In this document: one piece after another, positions 23,355 through 34,709 of the stretch
How the letters are laid out: the number at the start of each line of letters is the position of its first letter
How positions within the stretch are numbered: the first letter of the stretch is position 1
From: Amylostereum areolatum
Taxonomy: Eukaryota; Basidiomycota; Agaricomycetes; Russulales; Stereaceae
Length of the DNA: 64,000 bases
Direction of reading: 5' to 3'
Assembly (NCBI GenBank): GCA_012932865.1
Contig: SAXG01000049.1
Coordinates: forward strand, 62,001 to 126,000
The notes under the pieces: generated by a model
What the model saw: the letters and a program-made list of their open reading frames with translations, nothing else
What the model was told of the DNA's origin: nothing
Database searches by the model: none
Program-made: the position numbers and the translations under genes

Positions 23355-24352
23355 CCCCCTGCGGCGGTGGTGGTTTCGCTTCCCGCCCTCCTTTTTTTTT
23401 CATCTTCTTTCCATCTCCTTTTTGTGTCCGTTGTTTCTCTGTTTCTCTCTGTTTCCTCGCTCGCTCTGGACTCGGCATTTTTGGTTTCGAACTCGCTTTT
23501 TCCTCGACTCTCCCTCTCTCTCTCGCACATCTCTCGCCTCGCTCTGTGGATTTCTCCTCCTCCTTTCTCGTTTACGTGTACCATCCCCCCCCCCCCCCCC
23601 ATTTTTTCCCGTCTCGACCATTCGGGCCGTTCGCGCACTCGCCCCCATCGTTACTTACCGTACACATCCCCACAATCCCTGACCTTACGGTCTCTCACAC
23701 ACACTCTTTCCGCACCTCTATTAGACGCAGCCCCGTGCCACCCACCCTCCCACTCCCCCCTGCATTAGACTATTACTCAACGTTCAACCGTGTACTCGCG
23801 ACGATATTATCTGTACCTTACCCCCGCATTACGATTCTGCATATACAAGTCTACTTACACTCACGATCGTCGTCCGGATCGCATCGTCCCCCTAGCCAGC
23901 AGGAAAAGGACGCCGCGGTGGACGGAACGGACTCAGTGCTGACCTGTGCTGACGGTGTGCAAAGCAGAACGACTGTCTTATGCTGGATACCGGCGAAGTA
24001 AGCAAATTATCATAATGGTCAAGATCGTCCGGAGCCGTCCGTCCATAAGCGGAACGATGCTATATGTATGTATCGAGCCATCGCAAAACGTGTACGTGTC
24101 CGAAAACAACCCCGATGTATTTGGCTACTTCAAAAAACATCATCGCATGACGAGCGTCTAAACTGTACAAAAAACAAAAAAGAACAAGCAACGTCGACCT
24201 CGCCGCGTCGTTTCCCAAGCTTTTCGTGCGGTCGTTTCTAAAACTAATGAGTATGTAAATGACTAAGGAACAATGTTTGTAGGTGTCATATAAGGACGGG
24301 AGATGCCAATGTGCAGACGACACTCGAAAACGAAAGCGCGATCCGTGGGAAA
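23355..24352. other. Intergenic region between convergent genes, with a long C run
   Basis: Pyrimidine-rich 3' flank of the Furry-like gene, including an uninterrupted C tract near 23585-23600, then the 3' flank of the desaturase gene. No gene was recognised. Confidence 0.45.
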
Positions 24353-26052
24353 TCAACCGAGCATACCCTCGCCATCGGAGCACGCGGTCGAGCTGTAAGG
24401 GCTGGTCAACTCGCTGTTGCGCGCAACGCGGAGACGTTGGGAGGGGGGGACAGCCTTCTCCTCAAGACCGTGGGGGGCACCGCCGTGCAAAACACCGACG
24501 CGCATCATGGACAAGAGCTGGGTGGGGGGAGTGAGCCGACCGTGGGCCGAAGCAAGAGAGGCGAAAAAGGAACGTACATTGTGCGCGGCGTTGGAATGGT
24601 CGTACACGCCGCCGAAGAAGGCCGTGGACGCGTCCTTGCCGATGTGCTTGACGAGGAGATGGCGGCCACCGGGATGCTCGTCGAGGAAGGAAGACACGTC
24701 GTGGATGAAGCCGGCGATGAGAACCAGCGGGCGTTTCTCGGACTGCTCCTGGACTGAAAGGGGGATGAGGAGACGAAGAAAAAGCCGTGTAGAAGGGCGA
24801 CGTACAGGACTTCCAAGAGACGACGGGAAGGTTGGTGCCCTCTTGCGGCCACTCGATGTTGTCCTGAGTCTCGCGGAGACGCTTGAGCTGCATGGTAAGC
24901 TGGCCCTTCTTGACCTCGTTGTCAGGGAAAGACTGCACAAAAGATTAGATATCGAAGGGGAAGCGCGATAGCGACAGGATGAGCCGTACCTTGAGGTGAG
25001 AGGACAAGCCGACGAGGCTGCAGGCCCAGATGAACCACTTGGTGGGGTCGTACTGGTACCACCGGATGGCGTTGCGGTAGTCCATGGGGAACTGGTGGTG
25101 GAAGTTGTGGTAGCCCTCGCCGACGGTGACGAGGGCGGTGATGAAGTGGTCGCGGGGGGTGTGCTTGTCGTCGAACGGGGTCTCGCCGAGCCAGTGGGCG
25201 AGGGAGTTGACGCAGAAGGTGCTGTGGTGAACGAAAAGGAGGCGAGCGGCACCGGCGTAAAAGTAGCCGCCGCGGAAATCGCCCCAGAGGAGGCCGGGGA
25301 TGGCGGTAGGGATGACGAAGCCCATGGCGAGGAGGAGCCAGATGTACCAGCGGTGCTGCCAGCGGACGATGTCGGATCTGGAAAGGTCAGAGACGTCGGC
25401 GACGCCGGGCTTGCGACGGGGCTTGACGAGCATCCAGCCGATGTGGGACCACCAGAAGCCCTTGTGGGCGTTGTAGGGGTCGAGCTCGGTGTCGGTGTAG
25501 CGATGGTGGGCGCGGTGGCCGCGAGACCACCACTTGATGGAGCCTTCGACGGCGCCGGCCCCTGCGAGAGCGAGGAAGTACTGGAGGGGCTTCGAGGCGT
25601 TGTAGGAGCGGTGGGCCCAGAGGCGGTGGTAGCCGGCGGTGATGCCTGAGAAGGAGATGAGGAGCGGGAAAGGAGGAGAGATGGGAGGGAGTACGGACCG
25701 AGACCGGTGACGAAGTAGTAAAAGACAGAGAAGAGGGCGGTTTCCCAGCGAAGTTTGGTGGTGAAAGCGCCGTAGAGAGCGATGAGGGGGGTGCCTGTGA
25801 GTACGGCGAGACTGATGTAGTTGACCTCGTTAAGGACGTTGGCCGATGGTGATGGGGGGAAGGGGCTTTCGTGTTTTTGATCGTGTACTCGACGTAGTTG
25901 TCGGGGATGTTGAGGTCGACGGGGGCGTTGTCGTCGGCCTTGTCGGGGAGGGGGATGTCCTTCCTGAGGAGGATGGAAGACATGGCGTGGAAGGCGGAGG
26001 CGGAGGGGAAGAAACGGCGACGGGGAACGGGCGGCAGAGCGTCTTCGGCCAT
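24353..26052 (-). CDS. OLE1: Delta-9 acyl-CoA desaturase with C-terminal cytochrome b5 domain (OLE1-type)
   Basis: Introduces the first double bond into stearoyl- and palmitoyl-CoA at the ER membrane. All three histidine boxes are visible: HRLWAHR (about 25630), HRAHHR (about 25505) and HNFHH (about 25100). Hydrophobic spans such as [20 protein letters not shown] lie between them. After two further introns comes a b5 domain with the heme-ligand motif HPGG (about 24675-24690), supplying electrons in cis as in fungal OLE1. The C-terminus ends [11 protein letters not shown]. The ATG at 26052 (MAEDALPPV) is chosen; an in-frame ATG at 26109 would add 19 residues. Between KNTKA and [11 protein letters not shown] (25841-25865) the frame must shift twice, each time by one extra base in or beside a G run (plus strand). 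This looks like sequence error or gene damage. Confidence 0.9.
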
Positions 26053-26189
26053 GCTTATAAGTCGCAAGAAGAAACCCCAGCGACCAAACCGCTGGGGATC
26101 CTCATCCATATTCCTGGCACCATTATACGATCACGTGATCCTTGTTGGGGCGGCGTCGCGGCGACCGAGGCACGTCATCACCACGTGGC

Positions 26190-26894
26190 CTAGACGGCGC
26201 CAGTGCTGCCCTCAGGCTCGGACTCGGGCACCCAGCTCGACAGTCGGGATCCCTTCCACCACAGCCCAGGCCGTCCGAGCCCGCCCTCCGCCCGCTCCCA
26301 TCGCAGCTCCATCTCCCCGCCCAACACTCCCCAACCCGATCCCAGCGCCGCGTTCCACACCCCGCTCCCGATCCTTCCTTCCTCCCTCTCCGCGGCTTCC
26401 GGCAGATGCAACAGCAGCAACGGCACCGGCGACGCTTGCGCTGCCAGCAGACACCCCCGCGTAAACGACGACTGTGAGATCAGCAACGCCACGACCGGCG
26501 ACGCCTCCGCGGCCTCCAACCGTCCGCTTCCGGCACTCTCCGTCTGCGTACCGCCCACCCCCGACGCCACCTGCTTGTACACGACCCCTTCCAGCTCCCG
26601 CAGATAGCCTGGTCCCATCTTCTTCTTCTCTGCCTTGCACTGCGCCACCACCCGAACCCGCCGTCGCCCTTCCCTCTCCTTCCCCCCCGCGGCCTCCCCT
26701 GCTCCCCCCTTCACCTCCGGCACCCACCACCACCCCACCAGATCGATCCCCCCGTCCGACCTTCCGCCCACCCGCGTCAGCGACATCGAAAGTTCCGCTC
26801 GTAGCAACCCAAGCGACCGCTTCTCGAACGCCGTCCCGCGGTGCACCGTCGACAGCACCCCCTCCGACGTCCGAACGATTTCACTCCAACGCAT
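26190..26894 (-). CDS. RRG7/DUF2034-like mitochondrial protein
   Basis: The single frame reads MRWSEIVRTSEGVLSTVHRG, then FEKRSLGLL, the family signature SLTRVGGRSDGGIDLVGWWW, and RVVAQCKAEKKKMGPGYLRE. The D in GGIDL and Q-x-K in AQCK fit a restriction-endonuclease-like (PD-(D/E)xK) core. Yeast RRG7, the founding member, is needed for respiratory growth and is mitochondrial; its molecular role is unclear. The frame is open to 27071, so an upstream start or a short 5' exon carrying a mitochondrial presequence is possible. I chose the ATG at 26894 because homology-like sequence begins there. The gene lies head-to-tail with the desaturase, 137 bases apart. Confidence 0.7.
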   Translation of the reverse strand: MRWSEIVRTSEGVLSTVHRGTAFEKRSLGLLRAELSMSLTRVGGRSDGGIDLVGWWWVPEVKGGAGEAAGGKEREGRRRVRVVAQCKAEKKKMGPGYLRELEGVVYKQVASGVGGTQTESAGSGRLEAAEASPVVALLISQSSFTRGCLLAAQASPVPLLLLHLPEAAEREEGRIGSGVWNAALGSGWGVLGGEMELRWERAEGGLGRPGLWWKGSRLSSWVPESEPEGSTGAV

Positions 26895-27071
26895 CCCGGT
26901 CCTCGGTAAGTAAACGACCGCGCTTCGATCGCTGAGCTGGTTGCTGGCGTTAATGTGGATGGGAGGCCTCGACCGCTGGGCGGACGTCCTGTTTCGGTCT
27001 ACGCGTGGACGTGGTTGGGAGCAGTGACCGTTCAAGCGCCCGCCCGCGATATTTAATTTCAGTGCCATCAC

Positions 27072-28131
27072 GGTTCACCTGCCAGTGACAGCGCCCATCG
27101 TCCGTCGTGCCCGTCTACAACGTCGAGTGGATTCACCTTCGGTGCGGCATACATCCGGTTACAGTATACCTCTCTGTACATCGTGGCGAGCATTGACGCT
27201 TTCGCTCCCCAATTCGATCGTACTTCGCCGCACGTCGACGCTTTATCTGGGGAACGCGTGTGAAAAGTCGATGCGCGCTTCACGTGACCTACCGCATCGA
27301 AGCGCATCGATTGAACCACCGCCCTCTGGAACGCTTCAGCTGTACATATACTTAGTAATAGTATGACATGGAATGCTGTTCAAAGTCGTCCTGGGTGCAC
27401 GGTAAACAAGTGGCGCGTCGACACCATCGCTTTCGGCCCATTCAGCCCGGCCACGCTCTTCCTATCATCCTATGATCAGGATCGCGAAGGTGCGTGCAGG
27501 TCAGCGAGGCCGATGACCACACGCAAAGCTAGTCACTCCAGACTGCGGCCGAGCACCGAAGGCAGGTCGGTCAATCACGCGTCACGGTTCACCAATTGTC
27601 AATGAGCATCGCATCAGGTCGACCCCAGGGTGCGCAAACCGAACGGCCTCCGCCGCCACGGCTCGAGAACGCCGATCTTCCGTTGAGGTCAGCGCCGGGA
27701 GAGACGACACGACCCGCACGATTCTGACGAGTCCAGCACGTTCGCACCATGAGTCCATGTGGGGAAATCTATCCATACATCCGTCGTGGAGGGGGGGAAA
27801 CTATTATACAAACAACATGCAGGCACGGGAGCGAGGAGCGCAGCGGATGCTATCGCGACGAACACAACACGGCGCATCGCAAGGGCGGCGCGAACACTAT
27901 GAAAGAAGAAAAAAGAGTAAACGGCGAAAGCGAAAGCACCCTCCCGCCCGCGCGGAGGCGGAGCGGGGGGCGAATAACCATAACTTGAAAATCGAGAGGG
28001 AAAGGAGCGGAGTGGCTGGGAAGGCGCGAAGGAAATGCTGGATGGGGCGAGGGCAAGGGATGCTCGTGATGCGTGTGCGAAGGCGGACTGGGCCCATACC
28101 CAGGGCGGACGAGGCAGTGGTTCATATTACC
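27072..28131. other. Intergenic region between the RRG7-like and G-alpha genes
   Basis: About 1.06 kb, purine-rich on the plus strand near 27880-28060 and holding ggatggatggtgggtggatgg-type simple repeats near 28224-28255, the latter inside the last G-alpha intron side. No gene or RNA was recognised. Confidence 0.4.
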
Positions 28132-30319
28132 AGTGCGCTCTTGTTCAGGTTCTCTCGGAGGACGATTTCGGTCACTGGGTGGGGGAAACGATAAAAAAGT
28201 CAGCAGGGAAAACGAAGCAACGCTGGATGGATGGTGGGTGGATGGGTGGATGGGAGGGAGGCAGTGTGGAATGAGCGTTACCGTCTCGGAGAATATTATG
28301 TGTGGCTCGCGTGTCCTGAAAGAAGAAGGCGCACGTCAGAGCGAAACCCACGACAAAGAGGCGGACCAGCAATACCGTGACGGAAGTAAAATTGCAGAAA
28401 AACGGCCGTTTCTCGGGCGAAGGACTCGTTGAATATCCCCTGGAACTTGCGCATCAAATCTGGCACGGTGCGCTCGTCAGCCCCCCGCGCTCCGTCCTCG
28501 AAACCAGCCCGCTCACACGTCGCCGTCGACTCGAAGTCGTTCGGACGCTTGGTCCCGTACGAGGTGATGTACTTCCCGAACACGACGCCCGACGCGAGCT
28601 TCTGCCGCAGGATGTCGCACTTGTTCAAGAACAGGATCATGTTCGTCTTCGCGAGCAGCCGGTTCGAGACGATGCTCTTCCACAGGTTGACCGAGTCTTC
28701 CAGCCGGTTCACGCGTTCGTCTTCCTCCAGGACCTGGTCGAAGCAGCTGATCGGCGCCAGGAAAATGATCGCATTTAAGTCGTCAAAATAGGGTGCCCAT
28801 TTCGCTGCGGGGGGGAGAGAAGCCTAAGGGCGCTGTCAATCGGGAGATTCGAGTGTGTCTCACCTCTCTAAGGCAATCATTATGGGCCATCGTTAGCCGG
28901 AAGGTATGATGGAGGGATAGAGGGCGCACGCACTAGTGATCTGTGCCCTCCGACATCGTACACCAACCACTGCCGTTCAAGTACGTTGCCTGCTGGGAGA
29001 TCGTCAAAGCTCGACCGGGGAGAAAGGACAAAGCGGAGGTACTCGTTTCGAGGGTGAATCTGTATTCTGAAATCCCCAAAGTCTTGATGCGTGCCCGGAG
29101 GATGTCATCTGAGATCGACCGATAAATTCGAGGAAATCCAGGGGAAAAACCCCCATGAACGCGACGCGCCGAGAGGGAACAGGGACGCACCATCCGACGG
29201 CACATACCGTTGAGAGGTCACTCGATCCAGCGAATCTAAGAAACTACGCATGCTGAGGAGAGTGCGAGCTCGGACGGAGGAAGAAAGGGCGTACAATCCC
29301 GACATGTCCTGCAGTCGCACCTGGTTCACGTCCAACAGCTGCCGCACGACCGGGTCCTCCCAGAGGTGTATCATGTCCTCCCCGCACGCGTGTATGATGC
29401 GCCCTGGATCGTCTGGATCATTCCAGTCGATCCCGTCTCCGTCGTCGTCCTCCTCGGTGGTGCTGTCGCGCCGTTTCGAAAGGATGCGGGCGACAAAGTT
29501 GCCTTTCCATCCACTGCTGGAGTGCACTGCGACCTCCTTCGATAGATGCTCTTGTGCATCGTTGCTGGCCACGGGACCGTCGTGGCCGGAGGACAGTTGC
29601 AATCGCCGAACGAGAGCCTCCTCCACCTGCACGAGCGGCGAAAGGCGAATCTTGAGCCGTAGGTGTTCGGACGAGAGGCGAGGAAGAACGGGGCGCTTGC
29701 CAAAGCTGGTATCTGCGGTGGACGGTCGATGGAATCCGGTGTTCTGAAGGTGCGTTTGCTGGGCGTGGGCTTCGGTCATGAGGTTGAGAATGAGGTGGAT
29801 GGAGCGGACGACGTTGAGTTGGATGACGGCACGCCAGATAACGCGCTCTGAACGGAAGGCTTTCGGGGACGCCATAAGTTGGAAGTCTGATGGCGAGAAT
29901 GGGGCGCATGGAGATCAGCGACAAAGAAGGTGAGAGAGGCGATGCACGCACTTTTAAGGGTGGTGGATTTTCCTACGGACAGACGACAGAATTGAGGAGG
30001 GGGGGACGACGGCAGGCAAGGCGGTCACGTACCGGATTCACTCTGGCCTGCGGAGGGCGTAAGTACGGAGTGGACGGAGGACAGGACGCGCAGACAGAAA
30101 CGCACCCAGGAGCAAGACCTTGACGGCGCGGGGTGCCCTTCGCTGTGCGACGCGGTCCTTCTCGATCTGAGCGTCGATCTGCTCCGAGATTTGGGTGGCC
30201 TTGGTCTCCGCGGCCACACGAGCCTGGCGCGCGTCCTCGGTCTCGTTCAGAGGCGGTTCCAGTGCGGCGGAGATGGGGTCGTAAGCGGAGGAATGCGTGC
30301 GATTGCGCATGCGGGCCAT
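28132..30319 (-). CDS. Divergent G-protein alpha subunit
   Basis: A multi-exon G-alpha with all five GTP-binding boxes: KVLLLGQSESGKST (G1, over three exons, about 29953-30125), RARIKTLGI (G2/switch I, about 29085), VYDVGGHRSL (G3, about 28930), FLNKCDIL (G4, about 28620) and TSVTDTRAT (G5). Other landmarks are YFDDLNAIIFLAPISCFDQ and the C-terminus RENLNKSALVI. Two features set it apart from canonical G-alpha: His replaces the catalytic Gln after DVGG, and the N-terminus (MARMRNRTHSSAYDPI) lacks the MGxxxS myristoylation signal. A long helical-domain insertion (about 29380-29700) includes an acidic stretch. A 4-base exon at 28864-28867 is needed to keep switch II in frame. An apparent one-base frame break lies near 28418-28424 (NES|PEKR). 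An alternative ATG is at 30340. Confidence 0.85.
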
Positions 30320-30340
30320 GGTGAATGGAATGAACTGCAT

Positions 30341-30990
30341 GGATAATCGAGGAGGTCAGGATGCGCGTTCGGGACGTTATTCGGGGTCGGTAGACGGAGG
30401 AAAGAGAACGGACCGGATAAGAAGAAAAAAGAGAGGGAGAAGGAAGAGAAATATCAAGTGCGGGGGCGAGGGAGGAGAGGGAGGGGGAAGGAAAGGAAGG
30501 AAGGGACGAAAACGGGAGGATCGAAGAGGAAGGGAAAGGACATGAACTGCAGCGCGCCCGGCGCCAATTTCCTCGGTCTCGGGCTCCCTTTGGGCTCCCT
30601 CACCTCTTCGACCTTCTCCATCAATACTCCATCCTCCCAACCCGCGATTTGTCGCGCGCATCGCGCGGGCCATCTGCACTTACAATCTATCCTTAACGCG
30701 GAAATGGCCATCCCTAACGTTTTCGCGTCGGCTTCCCTCCTCGGCTTCCAGCGCTCAGGTTCTTCGCCCCCCGCTTCACCGCTTCACCGCGGCAACCGTC
30801 GTCTATCCCTGGTTAGCTACCGAATGAACAAAGCGGCTGGTGAGTGGTACAAACGACCGCCAGAACTCTAATCCCACCCACCTGACTGGGACCACGCAAA
30901 ACAGTCCACGACGATCTGTCATCTGATGCCATCATAGATCCCCTCGTAGTTCGCCGTCAACAAAGTCACTTCGGAAATCCCTGTTTTTAA
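30341..30990. other. Upstream region of the G-alpha gene
   Basis: Likely promoter and leader of the G-alpha gene, with a purine-rich tract near 30410-30545. No separate gene is supported. Confidence 0.35.
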
Positions 30991-33747
30991 TTTTCTCGAC
31001 ATGACCACACCACTCCAGAGGCACCTTGTTCGACTTGATCGGTCCTACCATTTCCAACCCGTACCTCGTCGGCGTCCTGGCCGGTCATTTCCGTCGAGCC
31101 TCGATTGTGCATGTCGACTCCAGCCAGCTTCAGCTTCTCGCCCATTGACACAGATGCCGTCAGAGTACGTACGCACCCCTCACAACGTCGGTTTCTATAA
31201 CGTACGATGTGAAGAAAAATCCTCATTCTAATGTCCCCGTATCTGATAGAGTTGGCGACACCTGCAACGTTGAACTTACACTGCAGTCATTCCACCACGC
31301 TCTGACTCGAATGCGCATATTGCCTGGTCCTCGCACGTCGGACTGAAGTCATCAACCGTATCCCATATCATCCCTATCATAGTACAGACCCGAGCTCTAC
31401 ACCTGTTCGATCTGCATTGGAAGGAATGCAATCTCAGCGCGATCTCATCGCCTCGTCCCTACAGCGAACACTCGCCCACAGCCCCGTTTCTCGCCAGGAC
31501 TCCTCCACTTTGCGTTTGGACGCGAACTATATCGCCACCGCCACCACCCTGCAACTTGTGCCCCGCGTCAAGTAACTGCCATCCTTTTCGTGCAAGCTAG
31601 TACGACCCTAATCCACCCTCTCACTGTATTCTGAAACATACTATAGTCCGCCGTCAACACCGCGACTCTAACGGATAGTCCACAGGAACGCCCGAGTCCC
31701 CAACGCGCATACAGTTAACGTTCTGGAATCCATTCCACGCCCCCCTCCGGACTGTAGGTCGCTTCCCACTGCAATTTCGGTCACCGGCCTGTCTCTCAAA
31801 GTCAAACACCCAACACCCATCCGATATCCGAGCACTGTAAGTATACGAACTCTGCCCTCCGAATGCTTTTACCCTGCGTACGCAACCTCCGCTCGGCCAG
31901 GGAAGAAGAAAAAACATACCACAACGCTCCACGTTAGTCACCCACTGGTCGGTCCGACCCTCCTTCAAGTAAATTTCCAGCTCAAGCGCCCACTGCGACT
32001 CCGAACTAATACCTGTCGCGCAACCGTCTCCATACCGTGCCATGATTCAGCTGAACGGCCACCCCTCGACCGCCGTGTGCTCCTTCCGTTCAAACAATTT
32101 CGTTTCATTTCAACGTCGTTCGGGCCACAACCGATGCCTCACTATTGCCCGCGAAAATATCACGAGAGTGGCTGGCGGCTCGCCTGATCATGTCGTCCGC
32201 CCTAGATACCTAGTATGTAACTCGCCCTCAGCTAATTTGCGGCGCACCACCGTCCATCTGCTCACGTACGCGCGTTAACGCCCGTGTCCAACCAATCCGG
32301 GGCCTTTCGTCGACCGATTGAAGGGGCGTGGCCGGGTGGCCATGGAGGATAGCTCGTGGATGGACGAGCTAAAATCGTACGCGACTAGCCCACTTCGTGC
32401 GGGACCCTTGTATGATATATTGACATGTAGTGATCTGCTCAAATAATTCACCGAGCTAGACCAAGCTGCAGTCGTCCACCGCGCTTTTCAAGTAGCCTCG
32501 TGGGCACAGGCGTCCCTGCAACCGTAGCGTATCGTCGCAAGGCCCTCAATGGCCGATGTTCAACGTTCAACGTTCAACCCCCCACGGGCGTCATGTCAGC
32601 ACAATTAGGCCCTCGTTTACACTCACCGCTCCGCCAGTGTATACTACGGAGGTACCATTCAAGTATCATTGGCATGTAGAGCATACGCACGGCCCACCTA
32701 GGGTCTGCCGCAAAGCGCGAGGGTCGCCGAACCCGATACATCTGCACACCTGTGGACGCTTTCTTTAATCACGTTGGTCTCACCATCATATGCCAGTGGT
32801 CGAACGTTGATCTGCGGACCATGCACGCAGCTTCGTCTCGCGGACACCAGGACACGGCGAGCACGCCGGTGAACGAGCCTAGGGTCATGAAACGCCAACG
32901 CCATGACGCCCACTTACACAGTACATACCGCTACACGCACACGACCCACAGCCAGCAGCGGTCCCTCTGCCAGAACCCCAGACGGACCTTCCCGGACGAT
33001 CATCGGCGCGTGCGCGCAACGAGAGGTCGCCGGAGCAGGCTCCCGGAACGTAAGTAGAGCCTCGACGCCCATGCATCTGCCCAGGCTTGCAGTCTCAGCC
33101 TTCCAGGTCTCGTCCGAGATCCAGGACAGGCTCGTGCGGCGGAAGGATCTTCAGAAACCAGCGTTCGGGGGTCGTGGGAGGGGGGGGGGGTCCGCCCATG
33201 CAAGACCCTCGCCCCGACAAGTATGTAAACCCAAGCACAGCGCGTAGTTGAAACGCTTGAGCGCCCGAGCGCCAAGTTGTCTCCGAGTCCGAGCAGCGTC
33301 CGGGCAACACGAGGATCGCAAGCATCTCCGAGCCGGGTAACTAAGTATCTTCCATTTGGCGGCCAGCGTCCTTGGGGATGTCGGCGAGCTCGGGGATATC
33401 GGGCCCATTTCAGCCCTGACTTCCCCGGGATGGCAGGCTGGCAGACTGCTGGCAGGCTGGGTACACCGCCAAACGTATCGAATGTTAGAATAATATCGTA
33501 ACTAAGTAGTTATCTGGCATCTTTGGCAAGACCCGTGCCACGTCAATAGGATATCTTTCTGACATTTGAGCGAAATCTCGCGCTGAGCTCAGAACCACAC
33601 CCGTCTGCTCTCCTCGGGATCTCCGCTCGATGTCCCCGACCCTCTCGACACAATGTCCCTCTTCCCCAAGGCACGCCGCCTCCGCCGCATCCGCAACTTC
33701 GCGTCAACGTCCGAGCCGCATCGATTCTCCGCACCCAGCCCGCCGCC
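30991..33747. other. Mostly unassigned 2.8-kb region with two weak coding candidates
   Basis: On the plus strand, segments at about 31014-31155 (LFDLIGPTISNPYLVGVLAG), 31250-31340 (DTCNVELTLQSFHHALTRMR) and 31385-31575 (DSSTLRLDANYIATATTLQL, stop near 31573) look protein-like, but do not join in one frame without shifts. They may be exons of an unrecognised gene or of a decayed one. On the minus strand, MARYGDGCATGISSESQWAL (32043) reads to a GTATGT donor near 31917 and could splice to a frame ending at 31668 or 31654. A GTTCAACGTTCAACGTTCAA repeat lies near 32560. The rest, to 33747, shows no gene I can defend. Confidence 0.25.
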
Positions 33748-34685
33748 ATGTCCGACACTGCCGACAACGACGACTATACACCTTCGCAAGATATCGCAAC
33801 CGTCCCTATCCCTCACCGGCCTACGCGCAAGGCAGCAGTCCGTGCCGCCGACGTCTCCCGTGAAGAAGGGTGCGTCATTGCCCTTTCTTTCGTTCTCGTA
33901 TTCTGATTAGATCCTTAGCTATTTCGTTAGCGGAGGGGCGCTTGATTCCCAAACGACGGATTCACAGCACATAGGGAAACTGGTAAAGAGTGATCACGAG
34001 GAGAGTGGCCATGGTACGTCCCAGGTCTTCCACTTCTTTCTTTTCTCTCACTCCGTCCCCCGTTCTAGCCCCATGTACAATATGCGTATCTCTCAAGGTT
34101 GAGCTTCGGCTTGCCGAGAAGGCTCGCACATGCGCGACCGAAGAGCTCGATGTTCTTCGCGCCCAATTGGTTGCCAACATGTCGAACACCACCACCCTCA
34201 ACGCTCTTTACCGCTGCCGTCTCGAGTGGAAGGCGTGCTACGAGCGGATGCGCGTCCTCGAACGTGCTTTGCATGAGAACGGAGTGCCAATCCCGCCCGT
34301 CCCTGACGAGCCAGAGGGCGGCCACTCACAAGATCCCGGAACATTTCCCGACCCCCCGACACAAAGTCTATGGGCGGAAGAGACAGTCCTCGGGAAACAC
34401 GCTCGCCACGACGAGGATGTCAAATTAGGTGAGATGGTATACTGCGCGCATGGTACACCTGTTCTGACCTATGCGTGTTTAGTATACAGCGAACCTCCTT
34501 CGGAATCAGGGCTCGACGAGCAAGCGGGTAAGCGTGTATGTCGGGATTCTCACTCCCTTCAATGTTCCCAGTCTGCGGCTGGGTCTGAGGAGGAGACTGA
34601 TGATGACTTGGACCTCCCTTTCTTGACGAGGGAGGAGGATATTTATTGCACGATAATTGCAGGTTACGAACGGTCTGTGGTTTAG
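33748..34685 (+). CDS. Unrecognised protein with a predicted coiled coil
   Basis: Starts at an ATG in good context (cgccgccATGt) with MSDTADNDDYTPSQDIATV, followed by several short introns I cannot place uniquely. The main exon (about 34099-34425) encodes ELRLAEKARTCATEELDVLR and YRCRLEWKACYERMRVLERA, likely a coiled coil, then a Pro-rich acidic tail. Smaller exons VYSEPPSESGLDEQA and SAAGSEEETDDDLDLPF may follow; the phase of the last one does not fit perfectly. No family was recognised. The duplication breakpoint at 34577 falls in its last exon, so the second unit lacks the rest of this gene. Confidence 0.45.
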
Positions 34686-34709
34686 GATATTTCTCCAGAT
34701 ACATATGCT

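Noticed and set aside
22264..23682. 472-codon plus-strand frame rich in Arg/Gly/Ser
   Set aside because: Out-of-frame reading of the GC-rich Furry C-terminus and its 3' flank.
24996..25649. 217-codon plus-strand frame
   Set aside because: Antisense shadow of the desaturase, whose three histidine boxes are clear on the minus strand.
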